A DNA stretch of 37,822 nucleotides from an uncultured Pseudomonadota bacterium (GCA_902771535.1 CACXWU010000011.1:1-37822); one strand, 5' to 3'. Shown: positions 24,835 to 34,626, counted from the first letter of the stretch. The notes: generated from the letters alone by a model not told the origin. Made by a program: numbers and translations.

Positions 24835-25602
24835 TTATTTTATTTCGACATCCATTCTCAGGTAGACCTTCATCTTTCGTTTCGGAACGGGCTGTGAATT
24901 TTCTTGGTTACCTCGAACTCCGTTCACGGAATTCAGACCGGCAAATGATTTCATCATATACACTCTGTCGTTCATTCCTTCAATCTGGAAATTCGGATCA
25001 TAAACTTTGTTAATTCTGCGAATTTTTACCCTTAAAGCTTTCGCTAGACTTTGTGCCTTCGCATATGCTTTTACCGCAGCTTCTTTTGCAAGTGTATCTT
25101 GAACTTCATCATTCGTCGAACATTTGAAATCAATATTGTTGCCGCTCAAAGCGATGCCTTTTTCATATAATTCCGAAAGATTATCCCGCAACGCCAGAAT
25201 TTTTTCGATGTCTTTTGACTTGATCACGAGATTATACCCTGCGCAGTAAACAGTTTTATTGGCTTTTTTTGTTTCTCGATAATCTTCATGGACAAAGAAT
25301 GAAAATTCCATATCTTCTTTTTCAATTCCATTTGCTTCGAAGAATTTTTGAACAACATCCCTGTCCGCCAGCAGAAGTTTATCCAATTCCGATTGGTTTG
25401 CACCTGTTTTATCAAAACGAATAGTCCAGGTTGCATGATCTGCCAAAATGATTTTCTCTGCCTCGGCACTAACTTCAATACAACGCGGCTTGAGCACTAT
25501 TCCTTTTTGAATTTTATACAAAAACCCAACGCACGCGATAATCACCAGCACTGAAAATAATAAGAAAAATGATCCCAAACTGAACTTGCTTTCTTCAGCC
25601 AT
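24835..25602 (-). CDS. SIMPL-domain (DUF541) protein, membrane-anchored
   Basis: This 255-aa protein has an N-terminal membrane helix ('FFLLFSVLVIIACVGFLY', about 12-29). The rest is the SIMPL/DUF541 domain: 'IEVSAEAEKIILADHATWTI' near the start, 'CAGYNLVIKSKDIEKILAL', and the conserved 'EAAVKAYAKAQSLAKALRV' near residue 185. Relatives include the oxidative-stress protein BP26/YggE; the biochemical function of the family is unclear. GAGGAG lies 6 nt before the ATG and 3 nt separate it from the upstream stop, so it is translated as part of the AsmA-like operon. It probably faces the periplasm. Confidence 0.87.
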   Translation of the reverse strand: MAEESKFSLGSFFLLFSVLVIIACVGFLYKIQKGIVLKPRCIEVSAEAEKIILADHATWTIRFDKTGANQSELDKLLLADRDVVQKFFEANGIEKEDMEFSFFVHEDYRETKKANKTVYCAGYNLVIKSKDIEKILALRDNLSELYEKGIALSGNNIDFKCSTNDEVQDTLAKEAAVKAYAKAQSLAKALRVKIRRINKVYDPNFQIEGMNDRVYMMKSFAGLNSVNGVRGNQENSQPVPKRKMKVYLRMDVEIK

Positions 25603-25605
25603 TTT

Positions 25606-28600
25606 TTATCTCCTCGATTTTCCTCGATTAATTGTTACGCCGTACTTTTTTTCGGATTTCGGCTTAGCCTTGCTTTTTCTCGCCTTTGGCTTGGCCTTTT
25701 GTGCCGTGACTTTCCCAACTGACTTATCAAAAGCCTTGTTCGCGAAAGGATCCTTTTCTTTCGGGGTATTGACGGAAACAGAAATATCTTCTGCTGCCGA
25801 ATCAACGGCCTCACTTGCGGGAGCCAGAGTCTCCATCACGGGATAATTTTCCGTGGAGATTATCGGAATCATATCGCCGAAAACCTCAGAAATCGCTTCG
25901 TTGGTCACGAACTGCAAAGGCTTAACAGACATAATCGGATTTGCAATCGAGCCGACCAGCTTATAAGGCGCGGCATAAGCCCCGTTCGTTCCTTTGGAAC
26001 TCATAACCGAGGAAATCAAAAGAGAAACTCCAACCAAATCCAGCTTGTCCTCCAGGCGGTTGTAAGTTCCGGAGTAAGAGATTCCCACAGTCGGCCCAAC
26101 AGCCTTTCCGTTCTCGATTTTTATCAAATTGTCGGCTAAAACGAAGCTTCCCAAGCAGAAATTAAATCCGACGCTGTAGCTATCCGTGTTGGAAATTCCG
26201 TTCATTGAAGAGAATGAAATCAGCCTGGTGAGTTTGTCATTTTTGGCCATGAAATCGTTCAATTCAAATGCACCTGACATTGAACTATCTGAGATTACAC
26301 TATTCTTCAAAACGATGTTAAGCGTTCCGCCGCTAATGCCGTCGGTAAGTTTGAAATATTTCAAAAATTCTCCGGCGTTGGATACGGACAGAGAAACGAT
26401 GCTGTCGTCGGAAGTTGTGTTCGGCTGAGCGGTCAAGGCCAAAGTGGTATCTTTTCCGATCACTCCGTAGCAGGCACCGTTAATGATTTTTCCGTTACGA
26501 ATATTCAAGCTTCCTTTAACATTTTTAACAGGGAAAGCATTTTCAACCATCAGTTCATCCAAATTCAGATAACAAGTAATATTTTCGTTGCCCGGAACCA
26601 CCTTGCATACTTTGTTCAACAAGTTGGTGTTGAATCTTTTTCCGATGATCGAAACTGACAGTGCGTTAAGATTATCGCGAATAATATTCAGTTTCGCGGC
26701 GTTTCCGTTAATCATAAAATCATTGAAAGCCGCTTTGTAGATCAGTCCGTTTTTACCAACCACAACATTTCCGTTGATTTTATTATCCGCAATATCGATC
26801 GAAAGCTCGGAAATATCTAAAACATCATTATTTACCAGAATTTTAGCTTTCAGATTGCCCGGAGTATGCCTCAATTTCAAATCTCCGAGAATCGGGAAAT
26901 TCAGCGAAGCGTTCTCCAAGTCCGCATCAATCACGTATTGAGTAACGTCGCCTTTCCATCCCATATTCAAATTCAGAGAATAGTCTCCGGAAAAGATTTT
27001 TTCCAATCCAGGCAGCATGCCTTTCAGAAAATCAGACTCGGATTTAAATTTAAATTCTGCCGTACCTTCGTTTCTTTTGAAATTTTCTTCGAGAACTAAA
27101 TTTATGTTGTCTTTGCCTTCGCTCACATCACCGGAAACATTGAGCTCCGTGTCATTCCAAGAGAATTTTACTTGTTTCGTGTTATCGGAAGATTTCAAAA
27201 TTCCGTTACCCTCAACAATTCTGAACGGCAGAGATTTGCTGGACAAATCGTCGCTCGATATTCTCACCAACTTCATGTCGATATTGGCTTTTTCTCCGAC
27301 ATTCAAATTGTCGATGTGCAGAGAACCTAATCTTTGAGAAATGTCCGCTGCGTACTTCCTTACTTCCTGAGTGGAAACATCCGCATTTATCGTTCCGATC
27401 CATGAATTATCTTTACTGGAAATGAAGAACTCCCCCCTGTTAATTCTTGTTTCGTTCAAACGGGCATTGGACAATTTTATATCGAATCCGTCGTTCGTAA
27501 TAGTTCCAACCGCCTCGACGTCATCGATAATGGTCTTGCCTAACGGAACTTGTGCTTCGCTGAGTTTAAATACTCCGTTCCCGACGGACATCGGATCCGT
27601 CATATTTCTTTTTCCGAAAGGAACTGCTCCTTTTAAATCAACTTTAAACAATCCGAGCTTAAATCCCGGCATATAATTTCTGAATGAGGGAACAATTGAT
27701 TTGCTGAAATTTTCCGGCAATAACGACGACATTTCGGAAATTCCGACATTTGTCAGGCTTAAAGTCCCATCGATGTTTGCCACGTCCATCAGGTTGTATT
27801 CCACCATCGGAATACTTATTCCCGTCAGCTGAATACTTGCATCTCCGTAATTCACATTCAATGAATTTATATCTATGCCGTTTTTGTTAAAAGTTCCCGA
27901 AATACTTCCGTTGTCGATAGTCTTGCCGAGATTCAAAGAAATGGAAGTTTTCGCCGGAATTTTTATCGAACCGGCACCTCCAATTAAGTCGAAATCGCCC
28001 TTAAGAATCTCATTATTTTTTATATCAAAATGAATCAACCCCGAAACAGGAAGATTGTTTTCCAAAAGCGAATTTATAATAGGATTATTGACCGGCGAAT
28101 TTCTTTTCAACAAAACTTCTCTCAAACTGCGAGGATTGCATGAATCTATGTTCGCAATGTACTTATCCGTGTCGCCTACTACGGTTCTCACGATATTAAA
28201 GGTTGAAAAATAATCTTGATCCGGAAGTTTAATTTTGAAAGACATTGCGCACGGCAACTCGTCTCCGATCACGTAATGGCAGTAGGCGTTGGATAATTTC
28301 CACAGCACGCCGTTTTCCTCTATTGTTACGTCTGCGTTTACGATTTTCAGATCTCCGAAATTGTTCAGCAATTTTTTGAATCCGTTCAAAACAGAGGTAG
28401 ATTCGCTCAATGAACTTTTGTTATAACTCCTTTCAAAATTAGGATCAAAATAGGAAATTTTGAAGTCGTCCGAGAATCTCAAATTAATTTTCGGCCCCGA
28501 TATGTTAACACTGTCCGTTACGAATTTTTGTCTTTTGATAGATTCCATGATGTTCGGAAAAATCGAAATCGAAGGAATTACCAAGTCATCCAACTTCAGC

Positions 28601-28995
28601 TTTTTTATGGAAATTTCCGGAGCATGTTTCTCTGAATTCCAAGATAATTTTGCGGATTTCACTATTAAATCGGAATCCGGAAACAAATCGTTTATCTTGC
28701 TGTCGATGAAGAGTGAAATAAATTTATTTTCAATGGATCCGAATTGCATGAAAAACACGAAAGCGATAACTGAAAGCAAAGTTCCGATTATTCCCCCGGT
28801 AATGATAAAAGTCACAATCCGCGTAAATTTCATGAAGTAGTTAGACAAAGGTTTAGCGATCAAAACCGAAAAAGATTCTTTTGCGTAGTTACGTAGCGAA
28901 AAATTGAGTTCCACATCAGGAGATACATTTTGCTCGTCTATTTCTTTATGATGCCTGTTTTTGATCAACTTTACAGTGTTACTAAAAAAACTCAT
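25606..28995 (-). CDS. AsmA/YhdP-like membrane-anchored envelope protein
   Basis: This 1129-aa protein has one N-terminal membrane helix ('IVTFIITGGIIGTLLSVIAFV', about residues 58-80, preceded by a cytoplasmic stretch). A very long series of beta-strand units follows, typical of the AsmA superfamily (DUF3971 and AsmA C-terminal regions). Examples are 'GPKINLRFSDDFKISYFD' and, near the end, 'GTYNRLEDKLDLVGVSLL' with 'PYKLVGSIANPIMSVKPL'. These proteins form a hydrophobic groove bridging inner and outer membranes and are implicated in phospholipid transport. The last 35 residues are unusually basic ('KPKARKSKAKPKSEKK'). It is the first gene of an operon with the SIMPL protein and is divergent from addA. 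The family is clear; the YhdP subtype is less sure. Confidence 0.85.
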   Translation of the reverse strand: MSFFSNTVKLIKNRHHKEIDEQNVSPDVELNFSLRNYAKESFSVLIAKPLSNYFMKFTRIVTFIITGGIIGTLLSVIAFVFFMQFGSIENKFISLFIDSKINDLFPDSDLIVKSAKLSWNSEKHAPEISIKKLKLDDLVIPSISIFPNIMESIKRQKFVTDSVNISGPKINLRFSDDFKISYFDPNFERSYNKSSLSESTSVLNGFKKLLNNFGDLKIVNADVTIEENGVLWKLSNAYCHYVIGDELPCAMSFKIKLPDQDYFSTFNIVRTVVGDTDKYIANIDSCNPRSLREVLLKRNSPVNNPIINSLLENNLPVSGLIHFDIKNNEILKGDFDLIGGAGSIKIPAKTSISLNLGKTIDNGSISGTFNKNGIDINSLNVNYGDASIQLTGISIPMVEYNLMDVANIDGTLSLTNVGISEMSSLLPENFSKSIVPSFRNYMPGFKLGLFKVDLKGAVPFGKRNMTDPMSVGNGVFKLSEAQVPLGKTIIDDVEAVGTITNDGFDIKLSNARLNETRINRGEFFISSKDNSWIGTINADVSTQEVRKYAADISQRLGSLHIDNLNVGEKANIDMKLVRISSDDLSSKSLPFRIVEGNGILKSSDNTKQVKFSWNDTELNVSGDVSEGKDNINLVLEENFKRNEGTAEFKFKSESDFLKGMLPGLEKIFSGDYSLNLNMGWKGDVTQYVIDADLENASLNFPILGDLKLRHTPGNLKAKILVNNDVLDISELSIDIADNKINGNVVVGKNGLIYKAAFNDFMINGNAAKLNIIRDNLNALSVSIIGKRFNTNLLNKVCKVVPGNENITCYLNLDELMVENAFPVKNVKGSLNIRNGKIINGACYGVIGKDTTLALTAQPNTTSDDSIVSLSVSNAGEFLKYFKLTDGISGGTLNIVLKNSVISDSSMSGAFELNDFMAKNDKLTRLISFSSMNGISNTDSYSVGFNFCLGSFVLADNLIKIENGKAVGPTVGISYSGTYNRLEDKLDLVGVSLLISSVMSSKGTNGAYAAPYKLVGSIANPIMSVKPLQFVTNEAISEVFGDMIPIISTENYPVMETLAPASEAVDSAAEDISVSVNTPKEKDPFANKAFDKSVGKVTAQKAKPKARKSKAKPKSEKKYGVTINRGKSRR

Positions 28996-29164
28996 AATAC
29001 AAAACCTACAAAAACTTACAGGTATTCTGCACCGAAAAGTTTTTATAAAAAGTTAATTTTTTTAGATTTTTTAAATTTTCTGTAATTTTTTTTGAAAAGG
29101 CTTAATATCTTCAAAATCTGAGCGTCATTTGATAGAATTCTGGCCGAGATGTAAGGTTTTTCGC

Positions 29165-32100
29165 ATGCTGGATGAAATAAAAAATACTCGGGCGTCACTT
29201 TGGATTTCCGCCTCGGCAGGTACGGGAAAAACCAAAAATTTGATTGACAGAATTCTTTCTTTACTCCTGAATGACACTGAACCATCTCACATTTTGTGCC
29301 TGACATACACGAAGGCAGCGGCCGGCGAAATGCTGGATCGATTGTCCAGATATCTCGATCGCTGGCAGAAATTATCCGCCAGAGAAGTTATCAACGAGTT
29401 GTCCGAGCTGGGATTTTCCGAAAAATATTTGCCGCGCGTTCGCGAATTATATAAAAAAAGTATAGAAAACGACTGGGTAAACATCCGAACCATTCACAGT
29501 TTTGGAATGAATCTTTTAAAAAAATTTCCGCTCGAAACGGGATTATATCCGGGCGCGAAATTATGCGATGACAATCAAAAAAAACAGATGCTGGAAGATG
29601 CATTTAATTTCGTTCTGAAGCAAAAAGAATTTCACGATGATCTGAAAAACGTCGCGCAGTATACTTCATCGATTCTGGATTTGATCAGGGACAACACAAT
29701 TATAAAAGTGAGAAAATTTTTCGATAAGCACGGAGATTATGCGAGCATCAGAAATTTTTTCGTCAACGAGTTTGAAATCGATCAGGATTTGCTGGATCTT
29801 GATCCCCAAAAAGCTCTGCAAAAAATAAAATTAAAAATCTTCGGCAAAAATTTTCAAAATAATCTCGCAAAAATCGCGGAAATTTTATCTTTTGGGAGCA
29901 AAACCGATCAGGATAAAGCGAATTATTTGAAAAAATCAGCGGAATTCGGCGGAGACGATTTTATTTCGGCAGTACTGACGAAAGAATTAACGCCGACAAA
30001 AAATTTATGCACGAAAAAAATCGAAAATACGAGCGTTAAATCCGATCTTCTGGATTTGCAAAACAATACTCTGAAATATTTAGAAGAAAAACACAAGCTG
30101 ATCGCAACGAAAATCAACATCTCGTTTTTCGTCGTGTTGAACGCGCTCATCAAAAAATTCATCGAATACAAAACGGAGCAGCACCTCATTGACTATGACG
30201 ACGTGATCATCTCGACCCTGGAACTTTTGCGGAATAATCTGTCGTGGGTGTTTTACAAAATCGATCGCAACATAAATCACATTTTGGTTGACGAGGCGCA
30301 GGACACCAGCCCCGAGCAATGGGAAATTATTCGCCGATTGACGTCTGAATTTTTCGCACACGAGTATTCCGAGAAAACGATTTTCGTTGTTGGCGACGAG
30401 AAGCAATCGATCTATTCATTTCAGGGAGCAAATGTCGAACTATTCGAAAAAATGCACAAAAAATTTCGCGGAGCTTCGCTCGCTTGCAAGCAAAAATTTT
30501 ACGACGTCGAGCTGAACAAATCATACCGATCCGATGGAAATATTTTAAAATTTGTCGACAAAGTTTTCGCGGATGATTTTGAGAATATCCGACATGATAC
30601 AGTAAAAAATTCGGAGGACGGTGTCGTAGAAATCGTCGATTTGTTCGAAAAATCCGATGATGATTCTGAAAATGAGTTGGCGAAATATGTTGCGGATTTC
30701 ATCGAAAAATCCATTAAAAATCGCGTCGCGGTAAAAGGCGGAAGTCGCGCGGCGCGTCCGGAAGATTTTCTGATTTTATTCCGCCATCGAAAAATCGAAA
30801 CCATGAATTTAATTTGCGACGAATTGAAAAAGCGAAATATTCCGGTGTCGGGCGTCGACCGTGTGCTTCTCAAGGATGAAATTGTTGTCGAAGATTTGAT
30901 TGCGCTCGCGGAATTCAAAAATTTTCCGCTCAACGATTTGATTTGTGCCTGCGTTTTGAAGTCGCCGATTGTCGGGATGTCAGAGGAGGATCTGATGGAA
31001 ATCTGCCTCGCACGCGAAGACAAAAATTTATGGCCGTACATTTTGGAGCGGGAAGATATTCGAGAAAAATATCCGATAGCTGATCTGCAAAAATATTTGG
31101 ATCTGGATTTGTCGGTCGCGGATTTTTTTCATTTCGTTTTGGTCGACGGGTTGCGCGAAAAATTTCTGAATCGTTTGGGTGAAAAATGTCTGACTGCGCT
31201 CGATGAATTTTTAGCCGTTTGCGAAAATTATCAGCAGCAATATTCGCCGAATCTCTGCAATTTTTTGAGATGGTTCGAGAAAAACGATCAGACGATTAAA
31301 AAGGATTTTGGTGGCAGCGGCGGAGAGGTTCGAATCATGACGGTACATGCGTCAAAAGGATTGCAGGCCCCGTTCGTGATTTTGGCGGACACGCATTTCG
31401 AACCGAAATCGTCCAACTCAATTGTCGCGGACGATGACGGGCGGATTTTTTGGAATTTCGACAGAAAAATGGTAACGGAGAACGTCGTCGATATCATGAA
31501 TCGCAACGAAAAATATCGAGAAGCCGAGGCTCAGCGACTACTCTATGTTGCGCTAACCCGTGCCGAGAGTTATCTGTGTATTTTGGGAGAAAACGGCGCG
31601 CGTGGAATCGGAAAAAATTGCTGGTACAATAAACTGAAAAACTGTGCGATTGAAAATTTTTCGCGAGAAGATCAAAGTTTGAAGCTGGGAAATTATCCGA
31701 TAGCATCTGAAAGTTATGAAGAAAAAATTCCAGAACAATATGTTGAAATTCCCGACTGGTATTATCAAAAACTTCCTCTGCCGGAGAATGTTACGCAGGA
31801 AATAAACAAAACGCCGCAAACCGAATTCGGAGATTGCGTCCATTTGCTGCTGAAAAATATTGCCGTTTATCAAGACTCGAAAATTCTCTTGGATTTTGCA
31901 AATTCGTTCGAACTATCCGACGAAGAAAAATCGCGAGCCGTCAGCGTCGCGCAAAGTGTGTTTGAAAAATTCCCGAATTTGTTCGACAAAAATTCCCGCA
32001 GTGAGGTAACTGTATTTTTCGAAAATCAAGAATTTCGTATTGATAAAATCGCGAAAATTGACGGCGAAATTTGGATAATCGATTTCAAGACAGGAACACC

Positions 32101-32233
32101 TCAGGAAAAAATTTCGCTCGAATACAAAACTCAGTTGATGAATTATCGAAATATTTACAAAGAAATCGCAAATGTCGACGCCCGCACCGCAATTTTGTGG
32201 ACTCAAAATCTCGAACTGGCGGAAGTTGCGTAG
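29165..32233 (+). CDS. addA: Double-strand break repair helicase-nuclease AddA
   Basis: The start is placed at 29165 ('MLDEIKNTRASLWISASAGT', with TAAGG 8 nt upstream), 12 codons after the longest frame, giving 1022 aa. UvrD-type motifs are all present: 'ISASAGTGKT' (I), 'VDEAQDTSPEQW' (II), 'VGDEKQSIYSFQGA' (III), 'TVHASKGLQAPFVILAD' (V) and 'QRLLYVALTRAE' (VI). The C-terminal nuclease shows 'GDCVHLLL' and 'RIDKIAKIDGEIWIIDFKTG', the RecB-type D...DxK set. AddAB processes broken ends for RecA. It is somewhat shorter than typical alphaproteobacterial AddA. addB normally lies beside it but is not found here; the neighbours are AsmA-like and prmA. Confidence 0.94.
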   Translation: MLDEIKNTRASLWISASAGTGKTKNLIDRILSLLLNDTEPSHILCLTYTKAAAGEMLDRLSRYLDRWQKLSAREVINELSELGFSEKYLPRVRELYKKSIENDWVNIRTIHSFGMNLLKKFPLETGLYPGAKLCDDNQKKQMLEDAFNFVLKQKEFHDDLKNVAQYTSSILDLIRDNTIIKVRKFFDKHGDYASIRNFFVNEFEIDQDLLDLDPQKALQKIKLKIFGKNFQNNLAKIAEILSFGSKTDQDKANYLKKSAEFGGDDFISAVLTKELTPTKNLCTKKIENTSVKSDLLDLQNNTLKYLEEKHKLIATKINISFFVVLNALIKKFIEYKTEQHLIDYDDVIISTLELLRNNLSWVFYKIDRNINHILVDEAQDTSPEQWEIIRRLTSEFFAHEYSEKTIFVVGDEKQSIYSFQGANVELFEKMHKKFRGASLACKQKFYDVELNKSYRSDGNILKFVDKVFADDFENIRHDTVKNSEDGVVEIVDLFEKSDDDSENELAKYVADFIEKSIKNRVAVKGGSRAARPEDFLILFRHRKIETMNLICDELKKRNIPVSGVDRVLLKDEIVVEDLIALAEFKNFPLNDLICACVLKSPIVGMSEEDLMEICLAREDKNLWPYILEREDIREKYPIADLQKYLDLDLSVADFFHFVLVDGLREKFLNRLGEKCLTALDEFLAVCENYQQQYSPNLCNFLRWFEKNDQTIKKDFGGSGGEVRIMTVHASKGLQAPFVILADTHFEPKSSNSIVADDDGRIFWNFDRKMVTENVVDIMNRNEKYREAEAQRLLYVALTRAESYLCILGENGARGIGKNCWYNKLKNCAIENFSREDQSLKLGNYPIASESYEEKIPEQYVEIPDWYYQKLPLPENVTQEINKTPQTEFGDCVHLLLKNIAVYQDSKILLDFANSFELSDEEKSRAVSVAQSVFEKFPNLFDKNSRSEVTVFFENQEFRIDKIAKIDGEIWIIDFKTGTPQEKISLEYKTQLMNYRNIYKEIANVDARTAILWTQNLELAEVA

Positions 32234-32321
32234 ACTTTACTGAAACCTCCGCTTCTGAATTTACATAGCTATTTTCTTATTGAAAAACAAACCCGACAAC
32301 ATAGCCCCTGTACTAAAACTA

Positions 32322-33182
32322 TCACGCCAAAAGGCTTTTACTCGCAGACTCCAGCACTAAGGTCGTCCACCCGTTGTAATCATATTTGTGTTTGATTTTC
32401 AGACCGAGTGAGGTAAACCTCTTCTCGACGGAACCATCGTCGGAAGTAAACCCGGAGAGCACCAAAATTCCGTTGCTCGCCAGAGATTCAACTATGTAAT
32501 CGCTCATGGATATCAGTGGTTCCGCCAGAATATTTGCGACAACGAAATCGTATTTGTTCTCGGAAAATTCGCATGCTTGATTTTGAAAAACCTTCACACG
32601 GGAAGCAACTTTATTGATTTCAACGTTCTCTTGCGACACTCGCACTGCCTCTGCGTCATTGTCGCAGGCAACAATATCGCGCGCTCCCAATCTGGCCAAT
32701 GCAATGCTCAAAATACAAGATCCGCAACCGATATCCAACGCTTTTTTATGTTTCCTGGGATCAAAAAAGGTCTCGCAGGCGACCAGACAACGATTTGTCG
32801 TCGGGTGCTCCCCAGTCCCAAAGGCTGTTGCAGCTGCGATTTCTATCATCATTTTGTCCGAAGGATGATTCGAGCTTCTAAGATGAGGCCCGTAAATGTA
32901 GAACCCTCCGACATTGATCGGCCTGAAATTTTCGAAACACTTTTCCAGCCAATTTTCTTCATCCATCTGAACATTTTCTATGACGGAAAATTCATAGTCG
33001 GACAACATTCCGTGAATCTCCTGAGTCTCAAACTTTCTCGTACTCAAAATTTCCACGACCCAAGATTTGTACCTCTGAAAGCAAGATACCGACAAAATCG
33101 CATCGTCACTCAACAAATCGACAGCACTGAAAGCGTCGTTTATATTAAAATTCCCGACAACACATTTAAAAATTTGATTCAT
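32322..33182 (-). CDS. prmA: Ribosomal protein L11 methyltransferase
   Basis: This 286-aa protein has the class I SAM-binding core 'ALDIGCGSCILSIALARLGA' (about residues 149-168), 'ACDNDAEAV', and 'DFVVANILAEPLI' with the Asn-Ile-Leu catalytic loop. The preceding 'IEIAAATAFGTGEHPTT' (here 'MIEIAAATAFGTGEHPTTN') is diagnostic for PrmA. It trimethylates ribosomal protein L11. Its ATG overlaps the infC stop as ATGA, so the two are translationally coupled. The first 90 or so residues, the substrate-recognition domain, are poorly conserved as usual. Confidence 0.94.
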   Translation of the reverse strand: MNQIFKCVVGNFNINDAFSAVDLLSDDAILSVSCFQRYKSWVVEILSTRKFETQEIHGMLSDYEFSVIENVQMDEENWLEKCFENFRPINVGGFYIYGPHLRSSNHPSDKMMIEIAAATAFGTGEHPTTNRCLVACETFFDPRKHKKALDIGCGSCILSIALARLGARDIVACDNDAEAVRVSQENVEINKVASRVKVFQNQACEFSENKYDFVVANILAEPLISMSDYIVESLASNGILVLSGFTSDDGSVEKRFTSLGLKIKHKYDYNGWTTLVLESASKSLLA

Positions 33183-33715
33183 TTTGCAACCACCGGAGAT
33201 ATTATCATCATCATTTGGCGCCCTTCCAGCTGCGGCTTACCGTCACACTTAGCGATTTCTTGCGTATCGGACAGCACCCTGTTAAGCAGATTCTCACCGA
33301 TTTCTTTATGGGAAATTTCACGACCCCTGAATCTTAAAGTAATCTTTACTTTGTTGCCGTCTCCAATAAATCTCCTGATATTATTCATTTTAACTTGATA
33401 GTCATGCTCTCCGATGGAAGGTGTCAACTTGACTTCTTTGACCTCTATAACCTTTTGCTTTTTTTTAGCTTCTGATTTTTTCTTCTGCAATTCGTACTTA
33501 AGTTTTCCATAATTGATAATTTTGCAGACCGGCGGTTTGGCCTGAGGAGCAACTTCCACAAGATCAAGTCCCGCTTCACGCGCTTTAACCATTGCTTCAC
33601 GAATAGATACGACGCCTACCGCATCGCCATTTTGATCTATGAGTCTCACTTGCTGAGCCGTGATTGCTCTGTTTATTCTATGTTTGTCCTTAGCTGCCGC
33701 TCTATCTTCCAAAAT
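33179..33715 (-). CDS. infC: Translation initiation factor IF-3, likely AUU start
   Basis: The product is about 178 aa. The N-domain has 'VRLIDQNGDAVGVVSIREAM' and 'GLDLVEVAPQAKPPVCKI', and the C-domain 'KEVKLTPSIGEHDYQVKMNN' and 'KVKITLRFRGREISH'. IF-3 keeps 30S subunits apart and proofreads the initiator tRNA. No ATG fits. The frame opens TAA-ATT-TTG-GAA, and GGAG at 33721-33724 is 5 nt before the ATT (33715) and 8 nt before the TTG (33712). AUU starts are known for infC and allow IF-3 to limit its own translation, so ATT is my choice. An AT-rich palindrome (33754-33771) lies in the upstream spacer. Confidence 0.93.
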   Translation of the reverse strand: MLEDRAAAKDKHRINRAITAQQVRLIDQNGDAVGVVSIREAMVKAREAGLDLVEVAPQAKPPVCKIINYGKLKYELQKKKSEAKKKQKVIEVKEVKLTPSIGEHDYQVKMNNIRRFIGDGNKVKITLRFRGREISHKEIGENLLNRVLSDTQEIAKCDGKPQLEGRQMMMIISPVVAK

Positions 33716-33797
33716 TTAAACTCCAAAAAACACTGTCACTACAATAATCTAAAGATTTTTATTTAAAAATCAAGCACTTTCTCACTGCTCCGCGGAA

Positions 33798-33962
33798 TTA
33801 ATTACTTTTAACATCTTCCTTTTTGCGTTCAATAAGGGAAGATTTTAATATTTTATTCGACCTTGCGGGTTTAGAACGAAGACGGCTGACACCCTTCTTC
33901 TCCTTTGCGTTCGAGTTTGGTTTAATAAACAACACATCCTTGAGATATATAATTTCTGCCAT
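33798..33962 (-). CDS. Small basic protein (54 aa), unknown
   Basis: ATG at 33962 follows AAGGA at about 9 nt. The frame reads 'MAEIIYLKDVLFIKPNSNAK', then a Lys/Arg/Ser-rich part 'EKKGVSRLRSKPARSNKILK' and 'SSLIERKKEDVKSN'. It lies between the popZ-like gene and infC on the same strand. Codon usage and the site suggest a real gene, but I do not recognise it. The basic C-terminal half would suit RNA or ribosome binding (speculative). Confidence 0.55.
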   Translation of the reverse strand: MAEIIYLKDVLFIKPNSNAKEKKGVSRLRSKPARSNKILKSSLIERKKEDVKSN

Positions 33963-34063
33963 ATCTTTAATCCTTTTAACTAATCTGATGCTACAGAAGT
34001 TTGATTAAATAAATATTAATTTCAGAAGATTTTCTTTAGATATATTTATTGCAGATCGGCCCG

Positions 34064-34576
34064 CTAATTTTGTTTCATCATTTTCTGAACTTCGACCGCG
34101 ATTATCTCTTTAGCCAACTCCGGAAGATTTTTCTCTAACCAGTCTTTGATAAGCGGAGCAGCAATCTCTCGAACTATCTCACTTACCGTAACGGCTCTAT
34201 CGGAAGCTATTGGATCTGAGCAATTCGTGTGTTTTGGACGTCCTTTGATTTTTTCGGACGAAGCCGAATCAAATTCGCACTCGGACACAGAAACATTTTC
34301 ATTATCATTCTGACCACAACCTTTGCCCCGCCGTTTCGCCAGAGCCGAATCCTTAAAAAGCTGCGATTCCCTTCCGCTTTCCTGAGCTCGTTGAAGAAAA
34401 TCCCTCAGTTCGTTTTTCTTTTTGGAACTTTTCTGACCATTCTTGAGCTTAACAATCGTACCATCGGAGGAAACCATGTCGGTAAGCTCCAAAACAGGGG
34501 GATCTTTATCAACCACCATCTGCTTGATGGACGAAAGCATCTCATCCAAAGACATCTCGGTTTGATCTTCCACCAT
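34064..34576 (-). CDS. popZ: PopZ-like polar organising protein (DUF2497)
   Basis: This 170-aa protein has the two conserved ends of the family: an N-terminal helix 'SLDEMLSSIKQMVVD' and a C-terminal helical unit 'VSEIVREIAAPLIKDWLEKN' with 'LPELAKEIIAVEVQKM'. They are separated by a polar, low-complexity middle. In Caulobacter PopZ forms a polar network that anchors the chromosome origin and recruits regulators. AGGAGG lies 5 nt before the ATG. The position right after tolC is common in alphaproteobacteria, where DUF2497 genes often lie between tolC and valS; here valS is replaced by a small ORF and infC. Confidence 0.85.
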   Translation of the reverse strand: MVEDQTEMSLDEMLSSIKQMVVDKDPPVLELTDMVSSDGTIVKLKNGQKSSKKKNELRDFLQRAQESGRESQLFKDSALAKRRGKGCGQNDNENVSVSECEFDSASSEKIKGRPKHTNCSDPIASDRAVTVSEIVREIAAPLIKDWLEKNLPELAKEIIAVEVQKMMKQN

Positions 34577-34626
34577 TTTGCCTCCTGTACCGTATATCTA
34601 AAATCTAATTTATCTTGGCCTTATTT

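Noticed and set aside
30499-31041. Minus-strand open frame of 180 codons inside addA
   Set aside because: It is Ser/Arg-rich, low-complexity sequence, as expected of the reverse frame of a coding region. AddA motifs prove the plus-strand gene.
32577-33398. Long plus-strand open frame (273 codons) across prmA and infC
   Set aside because: It is antisense to two strongly recognisable genes, has no family motifs, and has no ribosome site of note.
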